This document shows positions 24,896-32,830 of a stretch of DNA of 32,953 nucleotides, one piece after another (position 1 is the first letter of the stretch; each line of letters begins with the position of its first letter). Origin of the DNA: Verrucomicrobiia bacterium (GTDB lineage: Bacteria; Verrucomicrobiota; Verrucomicrobiia; Verrucomicrobiales; Akkermansiaceae); assembly GCA_030431475.1 (NCBI GenBank), contig JAUIJD010000052.1, positions 1 to 32,953 of the forward strand, written 5' to 3'. A program made the position numbers and the translations under genes. The notes beneath the pieces were generated by a model that worked only from the letters and a program-made list of their open reading frames with translations, was not told the origin of the DNA and made no database searches.

Positions 24896-25243
24896 GATGT
24901 TGGTTTGATTCGATCCAGCCACCCTGGCCGGTCCGCCCTTGGTCGGGACGGCGGAGAAAAGCGGTTTTCGCCCGTTTTGCAAGGACAGAATGCTACCAAG
25001 TTCGCAACGAGGCAATCAAGCCCGGCGAAGCAGTAGGCTGGTTTCACACCGTGGGAAGCCTTCGTAAGGATCTGAGTCAATGACGATTCGGCCAGCGCTC
25101 CTTCCCGAATTGGTTTAAAGGGCCGAATCCTCATACTCGTCGCGCCTAAATGAACGACGTCCGTGATTTCATGAAGTTCACCGGTATCGTCGAGCCCACG
25201 GAGTTTCGGGGCGTGATTCGCGCCCATCTTCTCGCTTGGCGGC
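24896..25243. other. rpsO upstream region, no gene seen
   Basis: About 350 bp without a credible gene. It holds the candidate rpsO promoter at 24990-25019. The part from about 25050 to 25243 continues past the orphan hydrolase tip. Open frames here have neither a start context nor composition like neighbouring genes. A short out-of-frame stretch reading EITDVVHL on the minus strand weakly resembles DIKDVAYL of the hydrolase C-terminus, so the orphan tip may once have continued into it; this is not convincing alone. Confidence 0.5.
24990..25019 (-). promoter_or_regulatory. Candidate rpsO promoter
   Basis: On the minus strand TTGATT (25019-25014) and TAGCAT (24995-24990) are separated by 18 bp, giving a leader of about 90 bases before the rpsO ATG. 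It is the only well-spaced sigma-70-like pair in the upstream region. Confidence 0.4.
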
Positions 25244-25460
25244 GCCGTGACGCCAGCCGTCACCCACAAAGGGAGGATCCCGCTCTCCCGGCCATCCATT
25301 GGGCATCATTTCCGTGCTCTGCATCTCGTGGGTGGTGATCTTTCCCCTTCCGGTAGACTGAGCGTATTTGACTTCCAACGAACTCAACCCCGACACCCCG
25401 CTTCCACCCGCACCTCCGGCGGGCAGCGTGCGCTCGGGGATCATCTGGTCGAGGATGCGG
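25244..25460 (-). pseudogene. Orphan copy of the hydrolase C-terminal tip
   Basis: Translated on the minus strand this segment starts RILDQMIPERTLPAGGAGG and runs through ITTHEMQS and EMMPNGWPGE to GDGWRHG. It closely matches the C-terminal region of the large hydrolase gene encoded at 26538-26754. Both copies are 217 bp, with small compensating length changes in the middle. There is no hydrolase domain upstream: the match begins 17 bases after the stop of the lipoprotein gene, in another frame. Past 25243 the similarity to the parent stops and the frame ends at 25178. It therefore looks like the remnant of a second hydrolase gene, or an orphan C-terminal cassette, left by recombination. Translation from an upstream start inside the lipoprotein gene cannot be excluded but has no support. 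Confidence 0.75.
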
Positions 25461-25476
25461 CCATTCATTCTGCCCG

Positions 25477-26445
25477 CTACGGACGGCTCGGCCAATGAGC
25501 ACGATCCAAGTCCTTGAACAAATTGTTTTGCGTATCCCACTCCAATGAACGCTCGTTTGGCGCTGCGTTAAGGTAGTAGGTCATCAAGATACTGGGGACC
25601 GCTTGGGGAAGCCAACCGATGACTCGTCCGTCGAGCTTCCCGTACCGCGCACTAATAACCTTGCCTTCATCATCCAGAACGGTTCGTACGCGAAAAACAT
25701 AGGCTTCGTCAGACATCGCGATATCCGCAGACGGTTGTTCTTTGTTCGAGAACCGCCAAGAGGAACGGTAGCCGTTATCGGGTGCCTTCGATGGTCCGAC
25801 AAGCAAAGCTCCCCCTTCGTCCTTGATCATTTGGATTCCGTCTTCTGGATTGGAGAAGGTTAAAACAATCTCCCCTGCGGGCATCACATCGTCGTCGTCA
25901 GGGTTCGCTCGCCTGGCTTGGATTACAAAATCCGCGACCTCGCCTTTTCCAAATGGACCAATCCAATCTGCTTTCTCAAGATCAAATCCGAAAGGCCCCA
26001 GCTGTTTTTCGGGAAATTCCTTCCAACGGTTTCCATCATATCGGATGACATACATTGGATGCGGATTCCCGATTTTTTTCATTACCAGTCTCAACTCCAC
26101 CGGCCACGGCTCCCAGCGATTTCCATTGCGTTTCGTGATCCACAGCTTCGCGAGATTCGATGGATAGTATCCTTCTGGCTCGGAAAACACACTGGTTTGG
26201 TACCAGTTGGTCTCTCCACTCAGCTCAACCACCCCTTTCGAGTCAGTTACGCCTACAACCTTGTAGCTATCGAGCGGCGCGGTGGAGTCTCCCGAGCTCC
26301 TGTTGAACCATGCGGCGACTTCGGTCTGCTTCATCGGCTTGTCGTCCTGGTCGACGACTTCCACCCGGAATTTCTGCACGGGCTCGCCGCAGGCCGCTAG
26401 CGTGAGGCAGCCTGCCGTTGCCAATATCCATTTCATTGTCTTCAT
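25477..26445 (-). CDS. Lipoprotein, candidate partner of the hydrolase
   Basis: 322 residues. MKTMKWILATAGCLTLAAC is a lipoprotein signal with the lipobox LAAC and the lipidated cysteine at C19, so the protein should be anchored in a membrane facing the periplasm or surface. Residues ~25-95 (FRVEVVDQDDKPMKQTEVAAWF, then VTDSKGVVELSGE) resemble a carboxypeptidase-regulatory/transthyretin-like beta-sandwich. The remainder is unrecognised. The ATG overlaps the hydrolase stop as ATGA and has a strong GGAGGGAGG Shine-Dalgarno, unlike most genes here. The gene is visibly richer in A and T than its surroundings, a hint of acquired DNA. A lipoprotein coupled to a secreted lipase-like protein is the layout of Tle/Tli effector-immunity pairs; an accessory or chaperone role is the alternative. 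Its C-terminus ends next to the orphan tip and may be truncated. Confidence 0.85.
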   Translation of the reverse strand: MKTMKWILATAGCLTLAACGEPVQKFRVEVVDQDDKPMKQTEVAAWFNRSSGDSTAPLDSYKVVGVTDSKGVVELSGETNWYQTSVFSEPEGYYPSNLAKLWITKRNGNRWEPWPVELRLVMKKIGNPHPMYVIRYDGNRWKEFPEKQLGPFGFDLEKADWIGPFGKGEVADFVIQARRANPDDDDVMPAGEIVLTFSNPEDGIQMIKDEGGALLVGPSKAPDNGYRSSWRFSNKEQPSADIAMSDEAYVFRVRTVLDDEGKVISARYGKLDGRVIGWLPQAVPSILMTYYLNAAPNERSLEWDTQNNLFKDLDRAHWPSRP

Positions 26446-29400
26446 TCGCCTCCCTCCGGTTCTTGATCGAGTCCGTGGTCTTCAACGGGTTGCTTCCAAG
26501 CCTTCCAGACGTAAAGATAGGCAACATCTTTGATATCTCCGTGACGCCATCCGTTCCCTACAACCGGAGCGGGTCTCTCTCCCGGCCATCCATTGGGCAT
26601 CATTTCCTCGCTCTGCATTTCGTGGGTGGTGATCGTGCCAGCATTTGAGAGCGCAAACTTCTGTTTGAGGCTTGGAACTTCGGTCCCTACCCCGCTTCCA
26701 CCCGCACCCCCGGCGGGGAGCGTGCGCTCGGGGATCATCTGGGCGAGGATACGGCGGCGCTTCGGGGCATTGGCTGCTACGGCGTGGCCTGTGCCGGGGT
26801 CGAAGAGGCCTTCGCAGCCGGGCGGCAGGGTGGTTCCGAAGACGGGATCACGGGCCAGCCGGGCGATGAACGCGGCTGGGTCCGCCGCCTTTTGGTCGAT
26901 GAACCACTGGGGGGAGCGGTTGTAGTAGGTGTACTGCTGGTCCACGGGGTTCAGAACGCTCGACAGCCAGTGGGGAGCTTCGTTTCCTCGAACCACGCGC
27001 CAGCCGCCGTGGTCCGACGCCGGCGAAAACGATTCGAAGACATGGGTTAGGAGAGAGGTGAGTCTTCCCAACCACTCGCTCTGGGGTTCGTCGGGCTCCT
27101 GCCCGAGCATCCCCTTGAGCATCGCCTGGAGCGCGAAGGCGTAGGTGCCGACCGGCTTCTGCCCCGCCCAGCCGGGGTCGGCCGGAAGGTCGGCCGGCAG
27201 GGCGGCAAGTACCTCCTCACCGGATGAATAGTAGATTTCGAGATCCGGGGCGGCCGTATGGAGCACACCGCGCCACGACAGGGAGCCGCGAGCATCGGTG
27301 GCGGCGAAGAGTTGATACCATTCGGAGGCCTTGATGTCCTCCATGTAGGGCCTCCAGGTCGATGGCTCCATCATCACGTCGTTGCTGACGAATTCTCCCG
27401 GAAGGAGACTCTCGGTGGCGAAGGCGGGATCGTAGAGGAAGGCTTTCTCCAGATCCGCTCCGTGGCTAGCGATGGAATCGGCCACGACAAGTCCGCCGAG
27501 GCTGTGGGAGGCCGCGAATTTTCTCCCACCCTCCAGTCCGTTGATGAATTCGGCGAGGGGCTCGGAGGTGTTGAGTGCGTTTTCGACATTCTCGTAATAC
27601 TTTGGGGTGACGCCGACGGTCAGATTCTGCGTTTCATCCCCATACCAGCTCAAGGCGTGGAATTTCGCGCGGCTGCCCGCCCAGAAGTAGCGCTTGAACG
27701 CCTCCGAGTGCCAGCCGCGCGCCCCCTTGCCGTTGACGTTGTAGCCGTGGAGGAAGACCAGCCAGTCCTCGTTGCAATACGAGTCGGGGAGGTTCGACGG
27801 TTCTCCGCCTCGCCCGGGGGCGGGCGGATTCTCGGTCTCTTTCTGCTGCTCCGCCGGGTCGGATGAAACGAGCGGGGTGCGCAGGTTACGATGCCGGAAC
27901 ATGGCCTCGACTCCCGAGGTGGAGACCGGCAGATGGACCCGCGCCTGCTCTGCAGCCTCCTCGTCGCGAACGACGAGGTCCAGTCCGGCCTGCGTGGCTT
28001 CGGTTCCCTCGACCAGAACCACGCCACGCGAGGGATCGGTGATGATCCGGTTCAGCCGTTCCGTGTCGAGATTCCCGAGGTAGGCCCCCAGACTTGCCTG
28101 ATATGTGAGCTTCACTCCGGCCACGGAGCCCTGAACGGCGATCCCGTTTGGGTTGTCCCTCGCCAAGACATCGCCGAGACCTCCGGTCAGGTAGTCGCCA
28201 ACGTCACCTGAAGAAAGGTCCGTCTCGAAGAAAGCGAACTGCCAGTCGCCGCCCGGTGACTCGAGATGGTATCTGAACCGGTCGGGGGGATGAGTCACAA
28301 GAAGCCCGCCGATCCGCAAATGGATCGGGAAGAAATCGACAAGATCCCGGAGTCCGTCGATCGTCAAATTGATGTTGTCTCCCGCTCCCATGTTCGGGAC
28401 GTCGTTGCCCGAGACCGACGTCCCGGTCTCGTCCCTGTCGTCGTTAATCCAGAATCTCCAGGGCTTTCCGATGGTGGCCTTTCCGGAGTCACCTGCATCG
28501 ATCTTCCCGTCCCGGTTCCAGTCGGGGACGAGTTCGGCCTTCACGAGCATCACCGGTTCGACCCCGGTCGCGATCGTGAGGTGCGCCAGCAATCGTTCGG
28601 GGGCCCCTTCGTCCTCCTCCTCGCCGGAGACGAACCGCGCAGGTTCGAGATCCTCGCCTTCCTCAAGTCCGCCCACGGCCTCCTCAAGATCGCACGCCGC
28701 CCATTCCAGGGTGCTGCCATCGCCGGGCAACCTGCGCCACAGGCGCGCCCCGCCCACAGGCGGAGACGCCGCCTCATCCCGGAATTCCCCGAATACCACG
28801 CCATGGCGCGAGATCGTTGCAGCCCATCCCTCGCCTTCGTCCAGCGGGATGCGCTCGTGCCTCCCGCCTTGTGGTCCCACCCGGAACACCTGGGGCCGCG
28901 ATCCTTCAGCGGAGGGAGACGATGAATGACCGACCCCGGTTGCAGCAAAGGGGCAGTATTCCGGCAACACCACGCCGGACGGCACCGCTGGATACCAAGG
29001 CCCCGCACCGCCGGCCCCTGAGGCCCGGTAACCCGCCATGGAAAATGGCTCCGCGATGGCAAGCACTGCGCCCAGTGGATCGTTCACCGCATGAGGTTCG
29101 TAATCCACGAGGTTGCCGCCTCCCTGTGCCTCGCCCTCCGCGTCGATCAATCCCTGCGCGGTCGTGATTTCCGGAGCGGCCGTCGGCGAGGCCCAGACGA
29201 CGAGATGGCCGCCAAGAGTTCGCTGTCCGTGGATGTCCACGGGATCGTCGTCAAGAGGGGTCAGGCGCGTGTGGGCGTCGACCGTTGTCCAGCTTTCGCC
29301 GTAAACAATCCCTCCCTCGGTGATCCCATAGCCGCGGCTCACCGTGTCTGCCACGCTCCATGAAATCAGCTCCTCGTCCTCGCCCAGTGCACCGCGCAGC

Positions 29401-30611
29401 ATCACCTCAACCTCCGACTCGGGAAAGGGGGAGAGTTCCGTCGCCGAGCCCAACCACCCCCCCGTCTCTGGATCGAGACGGCGCACGGTCGAGTTCCCTC
29501 CGGGCGAAGATCCGTCGCTGAGTAGGTACCCCGACCACGTCAGACGGCGTGCGGCGGCTCCAAGCACCGTCCTCTCCCCCCGGTTCCAGAGCCAACTCGC
29601 GTCGTTGCCGTCCTTCCACACGACCTGCCCGGAGGCGGACATGCCCTTGAACCGAGGATAGGTGGACACCACGTTGTCGGGATCGAGCCTTACCAGCGCG
29701 TAGCGGGTGTTTTCGAAACGCCGCTGCGAATCCGGATCGACGAGCACCGAGCCACCACTGGAGGCCGACCGCACATCGGAGAATGCGAGGTGCTCAAGGT
29801 GATCGTCAGCTCCATCGCCGTCAGTGTCGGCAAGGAAGGCTTCAGTCCCGCTCACGCCGAACTCATACCAATCGGGCAACCCGTCGCCATCGGTATCCGT
29901 CACCACGCGCGCGAGGCGGTAGAAGCGTCTTGCTCCGGGCGAAGGCGGCGGGGGCGGAGGCGCGAGTTCGGCCTGCTCGACGTTTTCTGTGACCTGCTGA
30001 TTGAGTTCCGGAAGAGCAGCACTGAAGGCATCGGCCACCGCCTGATCCTCCGGCTCCAGCGCCATCGGGAGCGGCGGGGGATCGAACGGATACCGGGCGC
30101 TCATGATGAACAATTGCACGTCCCCCTGTTGATGCCAGTAGAAGGGCTGCCGATCCCAAGCCTCGACCATTTCTCCGGTAACGGCATGGACGATCTGGAG
30201 GTCGGGGTCCGCCAGGGAGCGCCACATGAGGACCGTGCCGGAGCTCGTCGACGGCTCGGCGCGCAGCGTGACCATCGTTGCCGGTGGCAGTGGTGCGGGA
30301 GGATCCTCCCCCGGCGGAGGAGGAGGCGGTGGCACTTTTTCAAACAGCGCCAGATGAAGCTCGTGGCCGAGGCCGTAGAAAACGGCATCGTCGTCCCAGC
30401 TCGAAAGATCCGACGACGACTGAAGGGAGTAGAGCATACCCGGGACGGTCGGAAAGCGCAGTGTCAACCACTGCGCGCCGGTTTCCGCCTCATAGTCCTC
30501 CACGCTCCAGACCAGATCCTCGGCCGGTTCGATCGGGATGGGCTCGATATCGGCGCGGAGGAGCGACGGGGCCGCCAGCCCGAACGCGGCGGCGAAGATA
30601 AACGTCTTCAT
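26442..30611 (-). CDS. Large exported alpha/beta-hydrolase (lipase/esterase-like)
   Basis: 1389 residues. The signal peptide MKTFIFAAAFGLAAPSLLRA fixes the start at 30611. Residues ~30-230 are a beta domain (YSLQSSSDLSSWDD, later RRFYRLARV) with proline-rich loops. Thrombospondin-3-like loops follow at ~237-275 (DTDGDGLPDWYE, DTDGDGADDHLE), then a long beta region and an EF-hand-like DWNRDGKIDAGDSG near 700. From ~945 an alpha/beta-hydrolase fold is seen: WLVFLHGYNVNG at ~950, nucleophile elbow SHSLGG with Ser1037, and candidate Asp1061 (LYDPAF) and His1118 (VLHTAAPD). The acid and base assignments are tentative. The C-terminal ~100 residues (from RILAQMIPERTLPAGG) recur as a separate copy at 25244-25460. 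The gene is coupled by ATGA to the lipoprotein gene. The substrate is unknown; lipid ester is a guess from the elbow. No secretion signal beyond Sec is recognised. Confidence 0.85.
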   Translation of the reverse strand: MKTFIFAAAFGLAAPSLLRADIEPIPIEPAEDLVWSVEDYEAETGAQWLTLRFPTVPGMLYSLQSSSDLSSWDDDAVFYGLGHELHLALFEKVPPPPPPPGEDPPAPLPPATMVTLRAEPSTSSGTVLMWRSLADPDLQIVHAVTGEMVEAWDRQPFYWHQQGDVQLFIMSARYPFDPPPLPMALEPEDQAVADAFSAALPELNQQVTENVEQAELAPPPPPPSPGARRFYRLARVVTDTDGDGLPDWYEFGVSGTEAFLADTDGDGADDHLEHLAFSDVRSASSGGSVLVDPDSQRRFENTRYALVRLDPDNVVSTYPRFKGMSASGQVVWKDGNDASWLWNRGERTVLGAAARRLTWSGYLLSDGSSPGGNSTVRRLDPETGGWLGSATELSPFPESEVEVMLRGALGEDEELISWSVADTVSRGYGITEGGIVYGESWTTVDAHTRLTPLDDDPVDIHGQRTLGGHLVVWASPTAAPEITTAQGLIDAEGEAQGGGNLVDYEPHAVNDPLGAVLAIAEPFSMAGYRASGAGGAGPWYPAVPSGVVLPEYCPFAATGVGHSSSPSAEGSRPQVFRVGPQGGRHERIPLDEGEGWAATISRHGVVFGEFRDEAASPPVGGARLWRRLPGDGSTLEWAACDLEEAVGGLEEGEDLEPARFVSGEEEDEGAPERLLAHLTIATGVEPVMLVKAELVPDWNRDGKIDAGDSGKATIGKPWRFWINDDRDETGTSVSGNDVPNMGAGDNINLTIDGLRDLVDFFPIHLRIGGLLVTHPPDRFRYHLESPGGDWQFAFFETDLSSGDVGDYLTGGLGDVLARDNPNGIAVQGSVAGVKLTYQASLGAYLGNLDTERLNRIITDPSRGVVLVEGTEATQAGLDLVVRDEEAAEQARVHLPVSTSGVEAMFRHRNLRTPLVSSDPAEQQKETENPPAPGRGGEPSNLPDSYCNEDWLVFLHGYNVNGKGARGWHSEAFKRYFWAGSRAKFHALSWYGDETQNLTVGVTPKYYENVENALNTSEPLAEFINGLEGGRKFAASHSLGGLVVADSIASHGADLEKAFLYDPAFATESLLPGEFVSNDVMMEPSTWRPYMEDIKASEWYQLFAATDARGSLSWRGVLHTAAPDLEIYYSSGEEVLAALPADLPADPGWAGQKPVGTYAFALQAMLKGMLGQEPDEPQSEWLGRLTSLLTHVFESFSPASDHGGWRVVRGNEAPHWLSSVLNPVDQQYTYYNRSPQWFIDQKAADPAAFIARLARDPVFGTTLPPGCEGLFDPGTGHAVAANAPKRRRILAQMIPERTLPAGGAGGSGVGTEVPSLKQKFALSNAGTITTHEMQSEEMMPNGWPGERPAPVVGNGWRHGDIKDVAYLYVWKAWKQPVEDHGLDQEPEGGE
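26538..26754 (-). repeat. C-terminal tip segment duplicated at 25244-25460
   Basis: This part of the hydrolase gene is the intact partner of the orphan tip. Long identical DNA words are shared (for example CCATCCATTGGGCATCATTT near 26586 and 25292, and GCGTGCGCTCGGGGATCATC near 26720 and 25426), with a more diverged middle. The copies are direct repeats about 1.3 kb apart flanking the lipoprotein gene, so recombination between them could delete it. Confidence 0.8.
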
Positions 30612-30938
30612 AGGGTAGCGGAAGGAAGCGAAGTGGAAATACCTTCCGGTGGACGGGGAGTGAATAAGCCGCACGAAGTCGGCCGCGATGGCCTTTAGCC
30701 ACCGCCCGGAAGCGGTCGCCTGGACATCCGCCACCGCCTCCCCGGCCATTTCTGGTCGGTTCGGCGGCATCGTTCGCGGTCGATGCCGACCGCTTCGTGT
30801 AAGGCTATTCAGACCCCGTTCACCGACGCCAACGGAGGCATCGAAGAAAGCAGTGACTGAAAACACAAGCCCAATCACTCATCGCGCATTTCATGAGCGG
30901 TTCTTGGCAAAATCTGCAATGTTGCCAGGACGCCCTCC
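30612..30938. other. Long leader of the hydrolase gene, no gene seen
   Basis: 327 bp without a credible gene between the TrkA-C gene stop and the hydrolase start. It contains an eight-pair hairpin (CGGCATCG 30765-30772 with CGATGCCG 30781-30788) that overlaps an alternative six-pair stem (CGGTCG 30777-30782 with CGACCG 30787-30792). Near the TrkA-C stop an inverted repeat TGGCAA 30905-30910 / TTGCCA 30922-30927 could be a weak 3' stem without a U-tract. The last bases before the hydrolase ATG are pyrimidine rich and have no Shine-Dalgarno sequence. No convincing promoter pair was found. Confidence 0.5.
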
Positions 30939-31631
30939 TCATTCGTTCGGGTAGCCGGCCCGCAGCCGCCGAACGTCCCGATCGGACCCGTAGACCATGA
31001 TCAGATCCCCGGTTTCGAGCTGCTCGTGCCTCCCCGGGGCCCCGACAAATCCCCCCTCCTTGCGGTGGATCCCGAGAATCACGATCCCGCGGTCGGCGGG
31101 GCGCGACTCGCCCAGTTCGTAACCCACGAAGGGGTGCCCGTCGAAGAGCTCGACCTCCGCCACGCTGAAGCCCTGCTTCACCCGGAGCAGCACGTCGTAA
31201 TCGAGCGCCCTCACCATCCCCGACCGCTTGAGCGCCCGCGTCATCAGCGAATCCAGCGGCTTCTTGATGAACGAGACGTTGAGCAGCAACCCGATCGCCA
31301 CCACCGAGGCGATGATCAGCAGCAGCGCCATCCATCCCGCCAGACCGTCGGGATCGTTCCTCATCAGGGTCACGATCAGGGTCGCCAGCGCCGAGGTGAT
31401 CCCGATGTTGCCGGCGATGATCAGGTGGAGGATGATCCGGCGGCGAATCGGGTGACTGACGACCATCTCCGCCTCCTGCGTCGTGAAGCCCACGCCGAAG
31501 AAGGCCGAGGCGGCCTGGAAGCGCGCCGCGGTCTGCGACATCCCGGTGAGCGTGAGCGCATTGGCACCCAGCTGCACGACCAGGAGGGCCAGCACGACGA
31601 TGACCGCGAGGGCGATGAACGAGACAATCAT
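30939..31631 (-). CDS. Membrane protein with TrkA-C (RCK_C) domain
   Basis: 230 residues. Transmembrane segments lie at about 3-24, 66-90 and 99-121. Between the first two is FFGVGFTTQEAEMVVSHPIRRRI, a motif typical of a family of small membrane proteins with TrkA-C domains. Residues ~153-225 form the TrkA-C/RCK_C domain (VAEVELFDGHPFVGYEL, then LETGDLIMVYGSDRDV), which in potassium systems binds regulatory ligands such as cyclic di-AMP or nucleotides. There is no RCK_N Rossmann domain and no channel selectivity filter, so it is not a complete channel. Its likely role is ligand-sensing control of cation transport or an unknown transporter part. The ATG overlaps the stop of the acyltransferase gene as ATGA, so the two are translationally coupled. 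Confidence 0.85.
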   Translation of the reverse strand: MIVSFIALAVIVVLALLVVQLGANALTLTGMSQTAARFQAASAFFGVGFTTQEAEMVVSHPIRRRIILHLIIAGNIGITSALATLIVTLMRNDPDGLAGWMALLLIIASVVAIGLLLNVSFIKKPLDSLMTRALKRSGMVRALDYDVLLRVKQGFSVAEVELFDGHPFVGYELGESRPADRGIVILGIHRKEGGFVGAPGRHEQLETGDLIMVYGSDRDVRRLRAGYPNE

Positions 31632-32818
31632 CGGATGAGTTCGGTGAGGCGCTCCTCGAGTTGTGCCGTCAAGCAGGAGGCCCCCTCCCGCTTGGTCAGT
31701 TCGCCGGAGGCGATCATCGCCGTCACGTCGATTGGCTCTCCAGCCACCACCGAAGCCCGGCGCGGCACGGGGTAGGACGGGAATCCGAAGAGATCCTCCT
31801 CCAGTTTCATGATGGTCTCCGCATGGCGGTCGAGGGTGGGCTCCGCCAGCAGATAGTCGCCGATGTAGCTGTGCGCCTGGAGGGCGGTGAAGACCCGGTC
31901 GAGATCATCGAGCAGCTGGCCCCGCTCGTCGGCACCGGGCGGCTCCTTGTCATCCAGCAGGCGCCGCCGCAGCCGGTAGCGGAGCGCACGCACGCGCTCG
32001 GGAGGATTCGAGGCCTTCGGGTCGCGCCCCATGCGCCCCTCGACATCCTCCAGCAGTCGCTCGCAAAGACTCGTCAACCGCTCCTGGAGTCCGCCGCGTC
32101 CGGCCTCCCCGAGAAACTCGGTTTCCTTCAACGCCATCACCCCCGCCCCGAGACGGAGGATCCGCTCGCGCACCGGCATGCCGGGCTTCGGGGTCCAGCC
32201 AATGCGGTCTTCAAGGCGGTCCAGCCGGGCTCCGAAGGTCCCCTCGACCGACGGATCGTGATGAAACCTCATGCCCACCGGCACCAGCCAGGCCGAGCGC
32301 CCCTCCGCCAGCCTGCCGGCCACCTTCATCAGAATCGAGGCCACCCCCTCGTGCAGGGGGTCGAGCCGCTCGTGGTGATGGTAGATCTCTCCCTCGGGGT
32401 AGATCACCAGCGGCACCCCGTCGGAGAGCAGGCCGATGGCCGTCTTGATGGCCGCCAGGTCCGGCCCGTCCCGGTCGACCGAGAACACCCCCATCGACTG
32501 CAGCGCCCACGCCTGGCCCGCACCCGATTCAAAAATCTCCCGCGCCGCCATGAAGTGGAACGGGTAACCATGGCGGCCGCCGATCTCCATCATCAGGTGG
32601 GGATCCGCGTGATCGGCGTGATTCGGAGCCAGCAGCACCGAATCTCCGGAGACGATCTTGCCATCCAGCCGGTCGAAGCCCTGTTCCTGGATCTCGGAAA
32701 TCCGATACTTCCGCTCGAGCAGGAAGCTCCGGTTGAACCAGAGGGCCAGTGGCCGGAACCAGCCTTTCAGCGAGGGTGGCCGGAAGGTGTAGGGCAGATC
32801 GTTCCTCAACCGGCGCAT
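31628..32818 (-). CDS. PlsC-like acyltransferase
   Basis: 396 residues, longer than a bare PlsC because of a ~200-residue helical C-terminal extension. The glycerolipid acyltransferase motifs are present: NHADHAD at 66-72 (HX4D, catalytic H67 and D72) and YPEGE at 140-144, the phosphate-binding motif III. Family knowledge: such enzymes move acyl groups to lysophosphatidate or related acceptors at the inner membrane; the acceptor here is not evident. The C-terminal half has charged helices (RVRALRYRLRRRLLDDKE) with no recognised domain. The ATG at 32818 has AGGAAGG about five to eight bases upstream, a strong Shine-Dalgarno. It is coupled by ATGA to the TrkA-C protein gene. An IS1182-like end lies about 13 bases upstream of the start codon, so the native promoter has been displaced. 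Confidence 0.87.
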   Translation of the reverse strand: MRRLRNDLPYTFRPPSLKGWFRPLALWFNRSFLLERKYRISEIQEQGFDRLDGKIVSGDSVLLAPNHADHADPHLMMEIGGRHGYPFHFMAAREIFESGAGQAWALQSMGVFSVDRDGPDLAAIKTAIGLLSDGVPLVIYPEGEIYHHHERLDPLHEGVASILMKVAGRLAEGRSAWLVPVGMRFHHDPSVEGTFGARLDRLEDRIGWTPKPGMPVRERILRLGAGVMALKETEFLGEAGRGGLQERLTSLCERLLEDVEGRMGRDPKASNPPERVRALRYRLRRRLLDDKEPPGADERGQLLDDLDRVFTALQAHSYIGDYLLAEPTLDRHAETIMKLEEDLFGFPSYPVPRRASVVAGEPIDVTAMIASGELTKREGASCLTAQLEERLTELIR

Positions 32819-32830
32819 GTCACCTTCCTA

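Noticed and set aside
25150-25338. Small plus-strand frame starting MNDVRDFMKF
   Set aside because: It runs antisense through the orphan hydrolase tip and has no supporting start context or similarity.
26442-30611. Type VI secretion effector
   Set aside because: No type VI marker domain (PAAR, MIX, VgrG) or secretion gene is in the window; the protein has a Sec signal peptide, so any antagonistic role would use another route.
30904-30927. Sigma-54 promoter at TTGGCA...TGC
   Set aside because: The spacing between GG and GC is eight rather than ten bases; the inverted repeat explains the sequence better.
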